64,000 nucleotides of DNA from a bacterium 1xD8-48 (GCA_009917455.1 QZDS01000021.1:1-64000); one strand, 5' to 3'; numbered from the stretch's first letter, positions 15,671 to 24,945 are shown. Notes: generated from the letters alone by a model not told the origin. Numbers and translations are program-made.

Positions 15671-17452
15671 TTATGCAATGGCAAACTGGCTGTTATACAG
15701 CTCCGCATAAAATCCCTTTTTCGCGAGAAGCTCTTTATGACTGCCCTGCTCGATAATATGACCGTCCTTCATCACTAAAATCACGTCCGCGTTTTTGATG
15801 GTGGAAAGCCTGTGGGCAACAATAAAGCTGGTCCGTCCCTCCATCATGGCCGCAAAGGCCTTCTGAATCCTGATTTCCGTCCGGGTATCGATAGAGGACG
15901 TGGCCTCGTCCAGTATCAGCATGGGCGGCAGGCTAAGCATCACCCTTGTGATACATAAAAGCTGCTTCTGGCCGCCGGAGAGGCTTCCGCCGTCCTCCCC
16001 AATCACGGTGTCATACCCGTTCGGAAGCCGCTTGATAAAGCTGTGGGCGTGGGACGCCTTTGCCGCCGCAATGACCTCCTCGTCCGCCGCCTCCGGTTTT
16101 CCCACAACGATATTTTCCCGGATGGTTCCCCTCTTTAACCAGGTATCCTGCAAAACCATGCCGTAGGAGGTGCGGAGGGATTTTCTTGTGATATTTTTAA
16201 CGGGATTGCCGTCCACAGAAATGCTTCCCTCATTTACGTCATAAAATCTCATAAGCAGGTTGATAATGGTCGTCTTGCCGCAGCCCGTAGGCCCGACGAT
16301 GGCAATTCTCTGCCCCGGCTTTACGGAAAGATTCAAACCCGTAATCAGCTCTTTCTCCTTTACATAAGAAAATGAAACATCGGAAAGCTCCACGCGCCCC
16401 TGTACGTCTCTCAGCACCACCGCGTCCCCGCTGTCCTTTGTCTGGGGCTCTTCCTCAATCAGCTCAAAGATTCTGGCCGCGCAGGCAAGAGCGTTCTGAA
16501 GCTCCGTAATGACGCCGGAGATTTCATTGAAAGGTTTGGTGTACTGGTTTGCATAGGAGAGAAAACAGGTAAGCTGTCCGATGGAAATCCCGCCACGCAG
16601 CGCCGACAGCGCGCCGGTGAGCGCCACGCCCGTATAAACCAGACTGTTTACAAACCGGGTACAGGGATTGGTGAGGGAGGAAAAGAAAATCGCCCGGAGA
16701 GAATACTTTTCCAGCCGTCCGTTAATCTCGTCAAACTTTTCCAGCGTTTTTTCTTCCCTGTTAAAAGCCTGCACCACCTTCTGGTTCCCTATCATTTCAT
16801 TAATCAGGGAAGTCTGCTCCCCTCTGGTTTCAGACTGCAGTTTAAACATGGTGAAGGTCTTTTTGGCGATAAAGCTTGCCACAAACAGGGATACCGGTGT
16901 GATAATCACCACCACCAGGGTAATCCCCACATTCACGGAAAGCATAAAGCCAAGGGTTCCCAGAATCGTCACCACGCCGGTAAAAAGCTGGGTAAAGCCT
17001 ATCAAAAGGCCGTCCGCAAACTGGTCCACATCCGCCACCACACGGCTCATGATGTCCCCGTGGGAATGGGAATCCAGATATCCTAAGGGCAGCTCCTGAA
17101 TCCGCCGGAACGCCTTTTTCCTGATATCCTGAATCACATTGTATACAATCTTATTGTTGCAGATATTCATAATCCACTGGGTAAGCGCCGTCAGGACGAT
17201 TACAATTCCCATCTGCTTTAAAAGCTGAAACAGATAGGGCCAGGGGCTGTCCACGTCAAGGGGCGACGGGTCAAAAATAAGAACCAGCCAGTCCACCGCC
17301 CTTCCCGTCAGAATCGGAAGGTACAGAGTAAGCGCCACGGATGCCACCGCCATGATTATGGTCAACGTCATCAGAAAGCCGTAAGGCTTAATGTATCTCA
17401 AAACCTTCACCAGAGTTTCTTTTTGATTGACAGATTTTTTCTTTTTATCCAT
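15671..17452 (-). CDS. ABC exporter half-transporter with canonical ATPase site
   Basis: 593 residues: six-helix membrane domain (about 30-330) fused to an ATPase domain. Walker A GPTGCGKTT, signature LSGGQKQLL, Walker B LILDEATSSID with the catalytic Glu, and H-loop VAHRLST are intact. It forms the second half of a heterodimer with the gene immediately upstream. The ATG at 17452 has GGAGGTGA placed suitably upstream; a GTG four codons earlier overlaps the upstream stop. LmrCD/BmrCD-type pairs export drugs, lipids or peptides; substrate here unknown. Confidence 0.9.
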   Translation of the reverse strand: MDKKKKSVNQKETLVKVLRYIKPYGFLMTLTIIMAVASVALTLYLPILTGRAVDWLVLIFDPSPLDVDSPWPYLFQLLKQMGIVIVLTALTQWIMNICNNKIVYNVIQDIRKKAFRRIQELPLGYLDSHSHGDIMSRVVADVDQFADGLLIGFTQLFTGVVTILGTLGFMLSVNVGITLVVVIITPVSLFVASFIAKKTFTMFKLQSETRGEQTSLINEMIGNQKVVQAFNREEKTLEKFDEINGRLEKYSLRAIFFSSLTNPCTRFVNSLVYTGVALTGALSALRGGISIGQLTCFLSYANQYTKPFNEISGVITELQNALACAARIFELIEEEPQTKDSGDAVVLRDVQGRVELSDVSFSYVKEKELITGLNLSVKPGQRIAIVGPTGCGKTTIINLLMRFYDVNEGSISVDGNPVKNITRKSLRTSYGMVLQDTWLKRGTIRENIVVGKPEAADEEVIAAAKASHAHSFIKRLPNGYDTVIGEDGGSLSGGQKQLLCITRVMLSLPPMLILDEATSSIDTRTEIRIQKAFAAMMEGRTSFIVAHRLSTIKNADVILVMKDGHIIEQGSHKELLAKKGFYAELYNSQFAIA

Positions 17453-17460
17453 GAAAGCTC

Positions 17461-19269
17461 TCACCTCCGCTCCGCATTTTGCGCCGCTTCTTCCTCGCTG
17501 CGCTCAAACTGGCTGTAATATATCTCCTGATAAACCTCGCAGTTTTCGAGAAGCTCCTTATGGGTTCCCATACCTGCCACTTCGCCGTCGTCCAGCACGA
17601 TGATCAAATCCGCATGGAGCAGCGAGGACGCTCTCTGAGAAACGATAAACACCGTGGTCTCTCCCGGCATTTCTCTGATGGATTTGCGCAGAGCCGCGTC
17701 CGTGGCATAGTCAAGCGCCGACGCGCTGTCGTCCAGAATCAGTATTTCAGGCTTTTTCACCAGTGCCCGGGCAATGGAAAGCCGCTGCTTCTGCCCGCCG
17801 GAAAGGTTTCTCCCCTCCTGCTCTATGCGCTCGTCCAGCCCGTCTTTTTTCTGCAGCACAAATTCCTCCGCCTGCGCCGTCCGCAAAGCCTGCCACAGCT
17901 CCTCGTCCCCGGCGTTTTCATTTCCCCAAAGCAGATTATCCCGGATGGTTCCCTGAAAAAGCACCGCTTTCTGCATTACAATGCCGATTTTATCCCGAAG
18001 CTCTGAAAGCGAATATTCCCGCACATCCCTTCCGTCCACCTTAACGCTGCCTTTTTCCACATCATAAAAACGGGGAATCAGATTCACCAGGGATGACTTG
18101 CCGGAGCCTGTGCCGCCAATCACCCCGATGGTCGCTCCCCGGGCCGCCTTAAAATGAATATCCGTAAGGGCTTCCTCTCCGCCCTTATGATAGCGCAGGC
18201 TCACATGGTCGAATTCCACCGTTCCCCGGGCGGAATCCGTTCCGCTTTCCTTCGATACAGAGCTTTCCGCTGCGCCGGATTTCTTTCCTGCTGCCGGTTC
18301 GCCCGTCAGTGCCCCGGCCTCCATCCCCGCAGGAATTTCAAAAATCGTCTGTATTCTGTTTCCGCAGGCAACTGCCTTTGTCACCGTGATTATCAGATTG
18401 GCCAGCTTCACAAGCTCCACAAGAATCTGGGACATGTAATTCACCAGCGCAATCACCTGACCCTGTGACAGAATACCCGCCTCCACCTGAAGCGCGCCCA
18501 CATATATCAATGCCACCAGACCGGCATTAATCACCACATATGTAAGCGGATTCATGAGGGCTGAAATCTTTCCGGCAAAGGTCTGCATATGCTTTAAAGC
18601 GTCCGTTTCAGCGTCAAACTTCCCGGTTTCATGCTCCTCCTCGCCAAAAGCCCGGATAACTCTCACGCCGGTAAGGTTTTCCCGGGTGATGCCCATGACT
18701 CCGTCCAGCCGCCCCTGCACCTTCTTAAACAGCGGAATGCTCACCAGCATAATGCCAAACACGATTACCGACAGAACCGGAATAACCACCACAAAAATCA
18801 GGGCGGCCTTTACGTCCACCGTAAATGCCATAATCATTGCGCCGAATACAATGAAGGGTGAGCGCAGAAACAGCCGCAGCACCAGATTGACTCCCGACTG
18901 CACCTGATTGATATCGCTGGTCATTCTTGTTATCAGCGTGGATGTCCCCTCCCTGTCCATCTGGGAAAAGGAAAGACTCTGGATATGGGCGAACAGTCCG
19001 TGCCGCAGCTTCGTGGCAAAGCCCACCGCGGCTTTCGCCGCAAAATACTGAGCCGTCACCGCGCAGACAAGGCCAATCAGCCCCAGCGCCGCCATAACCA
19101 CACACTGCCGCCAGATATAGCCCCTGTTGCCGCTGCCGATTCCCGTGTCAATCATCGCCGCCACCACCAGCGGCACTATCAGCTCAAATGAGGCCTCAAG
19201 CAGTTTAAACAGAGGCCCCAGTATACTTTCTTTTTTGTAATCACGCAAATAGATAAGAAGTTTTTTCAT
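17461..19269 (-). CDS. ABC exporter half-transporter with degenerate ATPase site
   Basis: 602 residues with the same membrane-plus-ATPase layout. Walker A GGTGSGKSS and signature LSGGQKQRL are normal, but Walker B reads LILDDSASALD: the catalytic Glu is Asp, and the H-loop reads VSQRASS with Gln in place of His. This pattern marks the degenerate partner of heterodimeric exporters. A low-complexity linker rich in A, G and S (about 325-360) precedes the ATPase. Start ATG at 19269 with GGGAG just upstream. Gap to the partner gene is 8 bp. Confidence 0.9.
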   Translation of the reverse strand: MKKLLIYLRDYKKESILGPLFKLLEASFELIVPLVVAAMIDTGIGSGNRGYIWRQCVVMAALGLIGLVCAVTAQYFAAKAAVGFATKLRHGLFAHIQSLSFSQMDREGTSTLITRMTSDINQVQSGVNLVLRLFLRSPFIVFGAMIMAFTVDVKAALIFVVVIPVLSVIVFGIMLVSIPLFKKVQGRLDGVMGITRENLTGVRVIRAFGEEEHETGKFDAETDALKHMQTFAGKISALMNPLTYVVINAGLVALIYVGALQVEAGILSQGQVIALVNYMSQILVELVKLANLIITVTKAVACGNRIQTIFEIPAGMEAGALTGEPAAGKKSGAAESSVSKESGTDSARGTVEFDHVSLRYHKGGEEALTDIHFKAARGATIGVIGGTGSGKSSLVNLIPRFYDVEKGSVKVDGRDVREYSLSELRDKIGIVMQKAVLFQGTIRDNLLWGNENAGDEELWQALRTAQAEEFVLQKKDGLDERIEQEGRNLSGGQKQRLSIARALVKKPEILILDDSASALDYATDAALRKSIREMPGETTVFIVSQRASSLLHADLIIVLDDGEVAGMGTHKELLENCEVYQEIYYSQFERSEEEAAQNAERR

Positions 19270-19354
19270 TTTCTCCCACCCTGTACTCTTTATCATAACG
19301 GAATCCGCCGGGAATCTGCCCTGTCAAATCCGCAGCTTCCTGCCGTCGTCTTTC

Positions 19355-20281
19355 TCAATTCAGGAAATTTTCTATAATCACAGCTTCCGCCGCTTCGTTG
19401 TCAAGTCCGAAGGTATTCAGCTTAATGAGCTGCTCGCTGTTGATTCGCCCGATGGCAGCCTCATGGATAATCGCCGCGTCCACATGCTTTGCGTCAATCT
19501 CGGGTATGGAGCATACCTGGGCCTTATCCATAATGATGGAATCGCACTGGATATGCGCATGACAGAGCGCGTTTCCGACTGCCCTGGGATGGAAAACCTG
19601 CTTTGACTGCCCTCTCGCCACTGAGCGGGAAGTGATGCGGGCGCTGCCGCCTGTTCCGTTCAGATAAATATCCATATCGGAAACCGCGCTCTGGCTGCCA
19701 TGTGTCATCAGCTTTTCAACCACAAACAGCTTTGCTCCCTCTCCCATGACAACCTCCGTCTGGCGTTTTGTGGAATCCACTCCCTTAATCTGCGCCGTGT
19801 CCAGTGTAAAGACGGAATTTTCCTCCATAATAATCTTTGTCACAGGATTTAAAATTCTGGCGCCGGTCCCCTCACCTTCGCCGTAATGCTTTTCCTCATA
19901 ACGCACATTGGCGTCCTTTCCCACATGGAAAGTATGGATTCCGTCATGGCGACTGTCATCGCACCCGCTGTTGTGAATCCCGCAGCCTGCAACAATAGTC
20001 ACCTGCGCGCCCTCTCCGATATGGAAATCATTGTAAACCTCGTCCGTCACGCCGGAAGATGCAACCACCACGGGAATATGCACCTGCTCTCCCCTGGTGT
20101 CCCCGCTGATATAAACATCAATCCCCTGTTTATCTTCCTTCCGCTTAATCGTGATATGCTCCGTGCTCCCATGGCACAGAGAATATCCGTTGTACCTTAA
20201 ATTATATGCGCCTTCCTGCCGGAAGCCCTCACTGTCGATTTTTTCCAGAATGGCTTCCGTCACCTTGTCTATCTTTTCCAC
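19355..20281 (-). CDS. smsB: SufB/SufD-like Fe-S scaffold protein (SmsB)
   Basis: 308-residue member of the SufBD family, much shorter than SufB (~470) or SufD (~420). The right-handed beta-helix core is visible as repeated short strands, and the C-terminal block VCSIPEI...IIHEAAIGRINSEQL corresponds to the SufB C-terminal region; Cys257 and Glu274 there align with the catalytic Cys and Glu of SufB as I remember them. Paired only with a SufC-like ATPase, it fits the minimal SMS (SmsCB) machinery of archaea and anaerobes. I choose GTG at 20281 (AAAGGAAG six bases upstream, 16 bp after the smsC stop) over an ATG inside smsC. Confidence 0.85.
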   Translation of the reverse strand: MEKIDKVTEAILEKIDSEGFRQEGAYNLRYNGYSLCHGSTEHITIKRKEDKQGIDVYISGDTRGEQVHIPVVVASSGVTDEVYNDFHIGEGAQVTIVAGCGIHNSGCDDSRHDGIHTFHVGKDANVRYEEKHYGEGEGTGARILNPVTKIIMEENSVFTLDTAQIKGVDSTKRQTEVVMGEGAKLFVVEKLMTHGSQSAVSDMDIYLNGTGGSARITSRSVARGQSKQVFHPRAVGNALCHAHIQCDSIIMDKAQVCSIPEIDAKHVDAAIIHEAAIGRINSEQLIKLNTFGLDNEAAEAVIIENFLN

Positions 20282-20297
20282 AGTTATCTTCCTTTCT

Positions 20298-21026
20298 TCA
20301 CTTTGCGGCCTCATTCAGGCATGTACAGCCCTTCTCGCCGCCCATAAGCTCCGGCAGCACCTTTTCCTTCTCTCCCACCGCCTGAATCTCGCCGTCCCTG
20401 ACTATCATAATCCTGTCCGCCATCTGCATGATTCTTTCCTGATGGGAGATAATCACAAGGCTTTCCGTCTTGTTCTCGTGAAGCTGCTCAAACTGCTTTA
20501 CCAGCATGGAAAAGCTCCACAAATCAATCCCCGCCTCCGGCTCGTCAAAAATACACAGCTTATGAGGCTTTGCCAGCACCGTGGCAATCTCAAGCCGCTT
20601 CATTTCGCCGCCGGAAAGGGTTCCGTCCACCTCCCGCTCCAAATACGCCCTTGCGCACAGGCCGACTCCCTTTAAAATATCGCAGCATTTGTTTTCCGGC
20701 ATTTCATAGCCCGCCGCAAGAGAAAGCAGCCTTTTCACCGTCATTCCCTTAAATCTGGGAGGCTGCTGAAAAGCAAACCCGATTCCCACATTTGCCCGCC
20801 GGTCAATGCTGTAATCCGTAATGTCAACGCCGTCCATCAAAATGCAGCCGCCGTCAGGCTTTTCAATTCCCATAAGCAGCCTTGCGATGGTGGATTTCCC
20901 TCCCCCGTTAGGCCCTGTGATTACCAGGGTTTCCCCGTTTTCCACCGTAAAGCTGACATCCCGTATAATACTTTTTTCCAATCCGTTTTCCAGCGGATGG
21001 AACATCAGATTTTTCACTTCCAGCAT
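20298..21026 (-). CDS. smsC: SufC-like ATPase of a minimal Fe-S assembly system (SmsC)
   Basis: 242-residue ABC-type ATPase. Walker A TGPNGGGKST, signature LSGGEMKRLEIA, Walker B LCIFDEPEAGIDLW and H-loop IISHQ are present; GEMKR and EPEAGIDLW are typical of SufC. It would power conformational change in the SmsB scaffold to build Fe-S clusters in the cytoplasm. No sufS, sufU or sufE lies next to it, so the sulfur donor must come from elsewhere or from free sulfide. Confidence 0.88.
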   Translation of the reverse strand: MLEVKNLMFHPLENGLEKSIIRDVSFTVENGETLVITGPNGGGKSTIARLLMGIEKPDGGCILMDGVDITDYSIDRRANVGIGFAFQQPPRFKGMTVKRLLSLAAGYEMPENKCCDILKGVGLCARAYLEREVDGTLSGGEMKRLEIATVLAKPHKLCIFDEPEAGIDLWSFSMLVKQFEQLHENKTESLVIISHQERIMQMADRIMIVRDGEIQAVGEKEKVLPELMGGEKGCTCLNEAAK

Positions 21027-21042
21027 AGTAAACCAAGCCTTT

Positions 21043-21927
21043 CTATTTTAAATATTCGTCGAACTTTTCATTTGTTTCATTTAAGAAAACGATTCCCAGA
21101 ATGCCCGGCCCGGTATGGGCGCCAATGGCGCAGCCTACCCTTCCTTCCATAAGCCCTTTCACATGATATCTTTCCACCAGTTCCTTTTTGATAAACTCAT
21201 AGGCTTCCTTATCCGTTCCATAGCAGACGCCGACCACCTGATTTTCAAGATTCGCGCCTTTTTCTCCCACCATGCCGAGAATCCGCTTCTGCGCCTTTTT
21301 CCATCCGCGCACCTTCTCAACCGCCTTTAAGGAGCCGTTTTCATCCACGATAATGATTGGCTTGATATCAAGCACCGTTCCCGCCAGAAAAGAGGTTCTG
21401 GTAAGGCGGCCGCCTTTAAAAAGATACCCCAGCTCCATCACCGTAACCGCATGCTCCATGTGCGCGCAGAAAAACTGCGCCGCCTCGATTAAAAGCTCCT
21501 TCGGCGCGCCGTTTCTCTGCATACGCAGCACCCGCTCCACCGCCAGCCCGTACCCAACCGAAGCGCATCTGGTATCGATAATCGTCAGTTTAAAGTCGGG
21601 ATATTCCTCTAAAACCTCCTCGCAGGCCAGCTTCGCCGCGTTATAGGTTCCCGCAATTCCCGTGGAGAAGCAAAGATAAAGCACCTCGTCCCCCCGCTGT
21701 GCAAAGGGCAGAAAATGCTCATGAAACATGTACTGGCTGATATGGTAGGTTTTTATATCCCTGCCGGACGCCTGCACTTCATAAAACTCATCGGGAAAAA
21801 TCGTTTCCCCGTCAAAATAATCCTTTCCCTCTATCGTCACAGGCGTGGGCATCACATGTAAATTATATTCTTTAATCACGCTTTCCGGTACATCGGAAGC
21901 AGAGTCTGTAATAATACAAAAAGCCAT
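21043..21927 (-). CDS. DegV-family fatty-acid-binding protein
   Basis: 294 residues starting MAFCIITDSASDVP, with the lipid-contact motifs ITDSASD, TYHISQYMF and FSTGIAGTYNAA expected of DegV/FakB proteins. These bind a fatty acid for phosphorylation by FakA. No fakA is nearby. RBS GAGGAG is five bases upstream of the ATG. Ends 16 bp before smsC, so it may share a transcript with the Fe-S genes, although a functional link is not known. Confidence 0.92.
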   Translation of the reverse strand: MAFCIITDSASDVPESVIKEYNLHVMPTPVTIEGKDYFDGETIFPDEFYEVQASGRDIKTYHISQYMFHEHFLPFAQRGDEVLYLCFSTGIAGTYNAAKLACEEVLEEYPDFKLTIIDTRCASVGYGLAVERVLRMQRNGAPKELLIEAAQFFCAHMEHAVTVMELGYLFKGGRLTRTSFLAGTVLDIKPIIIVDENGSLKAVEKVRGWKKAQKRILGMVGEKGANLENQVVGVCYGTDKEAYEFIKKELVERYHVKGLMEGRVGCAIGAHTGPGILGIVFLNETNEKFDEYLK

Positions 21928-22076
21928 ATTCTCCTCATTTCCGCGCTGCTTTATCGGCCCGGGCCACAGGTCTTACGCGCTAACAAATTTTCCAATATCA
22001 CTATACTACATTTGCCGGAAATATGCATCTTAAAAATTTTTTAGCATATGATAAACAAAAATAAGCAGGTATGCCT

Positions 22077-22574
22077 ATGTACACATCTCAAATGACACCC
22101 GGAATTTCGTTTTCGGAGTTATTATCCCGCAAACGTCCCGACGCTGCCGCCTGGATTACGGGTAATGTCCAAAACCCCCGTTTAAGCGGTCTCGTTAAAT
22201 TTTACCGCACCGATTACGGCGGCGTACTGGTAGAAGCAGAGATTTTCGGACTTCCCAATATAGAAACGGAAGGCTCCAGTGACTTTTACGCTATGCATAT
22301 CCATGAATTCGGGGACTGCTCCGGCGATTTCAGCAATACAGGTTCCCACTACAACCCTGAAAAAAGGCCCCATCCCGGACACGCCGGCGACCTTCTCCCG
22401 CTTCCTGGCAGCCAGGGCTACGCCTGGTCGGCCTTTTACGACAAGCGTTTCACCCTGGATGAGATTATCGGGAAATCCGTCATTATCCACGCCGGAAGGG
22501 ATGACTTTACCACCCAGCCCTCCGGGGATTCCGGTACAAAAATCGGATGCGGAGAAATCCGCCGTATGGTCTGA
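22077..22574 (+). CDS. Cu/Zn-type superoxide dismutase-like protein
   Basis: 165 residues without signal peptide. Copper ligands His74, His76, His91 and His138, zinc ligands His91, His99, His102 and Asp105, and the disulfide pair Cys81/Cys158 are all in place (MHIHEFGDC, SHYNPEKRPHPGHAGD, IIHAGRDD, GCGEI). The active-site Arg near the C-terminus appears replaced by Lys155 (SGTKIGC). The family detoxifies superoxide, usually in the periplasm; a cytoplasmic form in an anaerobe is unusual, though similar proteins occur in clostridia. I use the second ATG (AGCAGG seven bases upstream). Confidence 0.85.
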   Translation: MYTSQMTPGISFSELLSRKRPDAAAWITGNVQNPRLSGLVKFYRTDYGGVLVEAEIFGLPNIETEGSSDFYAMHIHEFGDCSGDFSNTGSHYNPEKRPHPGHAGDLLPLPGSQGYAWSAFYDKRFTLDEIIGKSVIIHAGRDDFTTQPSGDSGTKIGCGEIRRMV

Positions 22575-22668
22575 CAGCGGGCGGCACATTTCACAAACCA
22601 TCCTTATGCAGGCGGCATTCTCCAGGTGTGGGCGCAGGCACTTCCGCCCGGCTCATTCCCCGCGAAAA

Positions 22669-22708
22669 AAACAGACCGGAACCCCTTTACGAATCCGGTC
22701 TGTTTTTT
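22669..22708. terminator. bidirectional terminator
   Basis: 12-bp arms AAACAGACCGGA and TCCGGTCTGTTT with T-runs on both strands, between the superoxide dismutase gene and the converging small gene. The minus-strand gene's stop touches its edge. Confidence 0.88.
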
Positions 22709-22892
22709 ATTCTTCTTCCAGGTCAAAGAGCTTTCCCGTGGCAAAGGGACTGCCCACGTCGCATCTCCCGTGATGATAAGCCTTCTTCACCTCTCCGGCT
22801 TCAATCTCCTTTGAGGCTTCCACTTTGATACGGCTAACGCCCGCTTCTGCCATGGAATCAAGCATTCTGATAACATCTTCTGTGCTGCTCAT
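22707..22892 (-). CDS. conserved small protein downstream of purine genes
   Basis: 61 residues, cytoplasmic, beginning MSSTEDVIRMLDSMAEAG and ending with KAYHHGRCDVGSPFATGKLFDLEEE. I believe similar small proteins with the HHGRCDVGSPF block occur next to the AICAR transformylase gene in Lachnospiraceae, but the function is unknown. The HHGRC segment could bind metal. RBS AGGAG is six bases before the ATG. It follows the purine genes by 52 bp and shares their terminator. Confidence 0.75.
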   Translation of the reverse strand: MSSTEDVIRMLDSMAEAGVSRIKVEASKEIEAGEVKKAYHHGRCDVGSPFATGKLFDLEEE

Positions 22893-22944
22893 ATTATTCT
22901 CCTGTTTCATATTTCAATCGTCAGAAAAAATTCCGGCCGTTTCT

Positions 22945-24123
22945 TTAATGGTGGAACAGCCTGATGCCCGTAAAAGCCATCACCATATCGTACTTGTCGC
23001 AGCACTCAATCACAAGGTCGTCCCGCACGGAACCGCCCGGCTGTGCAATGTACTTCACGCCGCTCTTATAAGCCCTTTCAATGTTATCCGAAAACGGGAA
23101 AAAAGCGTCGGAGCCCAGCGTCACATTTCTGTTGCCGCTCAGCCACTTTCTCTTTTCCTCTCCGGTAAAGACAGGAGGCTTTTCCTTAAAGCGTTTCTGC
23201 CATTCCCCGTCTCTTAAGACATCCTCATACTCATCCCCGATATAAACGTCGATGGTATTGTCCCTGTCAGCCCTCCCCAGACTGTCCGCGAACTGGAGGT
23301 TCAGCACCTGGGGCGCCTGACGCAGATACCAGTTATCGGCCTTCTGCCCTGCCAGCCTCGTGCAGTGTATTCTGGACTGCTGCCCCGCGCCGATTCCGAT
23401 TGCCTGTCCCTCCTTCACATAACAGACCGAATTGGACTGGGTGTATTTCAGGGTAATCAAAGCGATTTTCATATCAATCAGAGCGGCTTCCGGCAGCTCC
23501 TTATTCTTTGTCACGATATTGGAAAGAAGCTCTCCGTCAATGGGAAGCTCGTTCCTTCCCTGCTCAAAAGTGATTCCGTACACCTGCTTCCTCTCTATGG
23601 GCGCAGGCGTATAGGATTCGTCAATTTGAATCACATTATAATTCCCTTTTTTCTTGGCCTTTAAAAGCGCCAGCGCTTCTTCCGTGTAGCCCGGCGCAAT
23701 CACGCCGTCAGACACCTCCCTTTTAATCAGCCTGGCCGTGTCCTCGTCGCACACGTCGGATAAGGCGATGAAGTCCCCGAAGGAGGACATTCTGTCCGCG
23801 CCCCTGGCTCTTGCATAAGCGCAGGCAAGAGGCGAAAGCTCTCCCAGGTCCTCCACCCAGTAAATCTTCGCCAGCGTTTCCGTAAGGGGAAGACCCACCG
23901 CCGCCCCGGCGGGAGACACATGCTTAAAAGATGCCGCCGCCGGAAGATTCGTCGCCGCCTTTAATTCTTTCACTAACTGCCAGCCGTTAAAAGCATCCAA
24001 AAAATTAATATAGCCCGGCTTTCCGTTTAAAACGGAAACCGGAAGCTCGCTGCCGTCCTCCATATAAATCCTGGACGGCTTCTGATTAGGGTTGCATCCG
24101 TATTTTAATTGAATTTCATTCAT
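22945..24123 (-). CDS. AICAR transformylase (PurH C-terminal domain as a separate enzyme)
   Basis: 392 residues corresponding only to the AICAR formyltransferase half of PurH: KYGCNPNQKPSRIY, PGYINFLDAFNGWQLV, AAASFKHVSPAGAA (with the catalytic Lys-His), and SDAFFPFSDNIE. It transfers a formyl group from 10-formyl-THF to AICAR, the ninth step of purine synthesis. The MGS-type IMP cyclohydrolase half of usual PurH is missing; the next step is supplied by the PurO-like gene upstream in the same operon. Confidence 0.92.
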   Translation of the reverse strand: MNEIQLKYGCNPNQKPSRIYMEDGSELPVSVLNGKPGYINFLDAFNGWQLVKELKAATNLPAAASFKHVSPAGAAVGLPLTETLAKIYWVEDLGELSPLACAYARARGADRMSSFGDFIALSDVCDEDTARLIKREVSDGVIAPGYTEEALALLKAKKKGNYNVIQIDESYTPAPIERKQVYGITFEQGRNELPIDGELLSNIVTKNKELPEAALIDMKIALITLKYTQSNSVCYVKEGQAIGIGAGQQSRIHCTRLAGQKADNWYLRQAPQVLNLQFADSLGRADRDNTIDVYIGDEYEDVLRDGEWQKRFKEKPPVFTGEEKRKWLSGNRNVTLGSDAFFPFSDNIERAYKSGVKYIAQPGGSVRDDLVIECCDKYDMVMAFTGIRLFHH

Positions 24124-24141
24124 GGTTTACCTCCGTGCCGG

Positions 24142-24849
24142 TTATTTATTTTTGTTTACGATTCTTGTGTCGTATTTTCCGCTTGCAATATCAATGTATC
24201 TGACAAACAATGAAACCTTGTTTTCCTCATTCAGACTCGTCCACAGCATCTGTGTAAATTCGTCGATATCTCCCGCCATCTCCACCGTCTTCGGCTCGCC
24301 CTCAAAGCTGGGAAGGGGATTGCCGTCGTGCATATATGTATGGATAAAACGACCTTCGCCCGCCGCCGGATTTTCATAGGAATAGGTGAATCTGTTGCAT
24401 CCGTCGGGACTTCCGTTGTTGCTCTTTAAGATAGACATCATATAGTCATACTGCCCGTCCTTTATATTCATAAGTCCGGAAATCCTGGGCGTGTAATTTG
24501 GCCCGTCCGGCTCAAACTCCCGGCTCCTTAAAGCCTCCTCAAAGCTTTCTCCCCTCTGAAGTCCCTCATAAACGGTGTCCGTCTGGTCGCCGTTGGTAAC
24601 GATTGTCCTGTGTTCCAAAACCCTCACCGGCGCATAAATCACCAGACTCGGGTCCTCCATCTTCGCCTCGTCAAAGCACCGGGTTCTGATTCCCTCTCCT
24701 TCCGTTACAAAAATCCGATTACGGCTGTTCACGCTTCTTCCCATAATAAAATAAGCCACTACCGCCTTCGTTCCGTCCGCAGATTTGCCAATGACTATTC
24801 CTCTGCCCGGATAGGCGTTTTCTGAAAGCTCCTTTTTAAGTGACACCAT
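24142..24849 (-). CDS. PurO-like IMP cyclohydrolase
   Basis: 235 residues. N-terminal NAYPGRGIVIGKSADGTKAVVAYFIMGRSVNSRNRIF and internal EPDGPNYTPRISG and RFIHTYMHDGNPLPSFEGEP match the archaeal-type IMP cyclohydrolase family (PurO, Ntn-hydrolase fold), which closes FAICAR to IMP. It stands 18 bp in front of the AICAR transformylase gene, so the pair replaces bifunctional PurH. The ATG at 24849 has AGGAGG eight bases upstream; a TTG 15 codons earlier is less likely. A TTGCAA / TATTAT promoter lies just upstream. Confidence 0.88.
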   Translation of the reverse strand: MVSLKKELSENAYPGRGIVIGKSADGTKAVVAYFIMGRSVNSRNRIFVTEGEGIRTRCFDEAKMEDPSLVIYAPVRVLEHRTIVTNGDQTDTVYEGLQRGESFEEALRSREFEPDGPNYTPRISGLMNIKDGQYDYMMSILKSNNGSPDGCNRFTYSYENPAAGEGRFIHTYMHDGNPLPSFEGEPKTVEMAGDIDEFTQMLWTSLNEENKVSLFVRYIDIASGKYDTRIVNKNK

Positions 24850-24945
24850 CCTCTGTTCCTCCTGATTTTTAAGTTCCGTGTATTGTTCTATCAATTATAA
24901 TATAAGACGAGCCCGCTAATTGCAAGCAATAAAGGGAAAAACCTG

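Noticed and set aside
15421-15756. 111-codon frame on the plus strand
   Set aside because: No RBS; contains the terminator hairpin and overlaps the ABC exporter gene.
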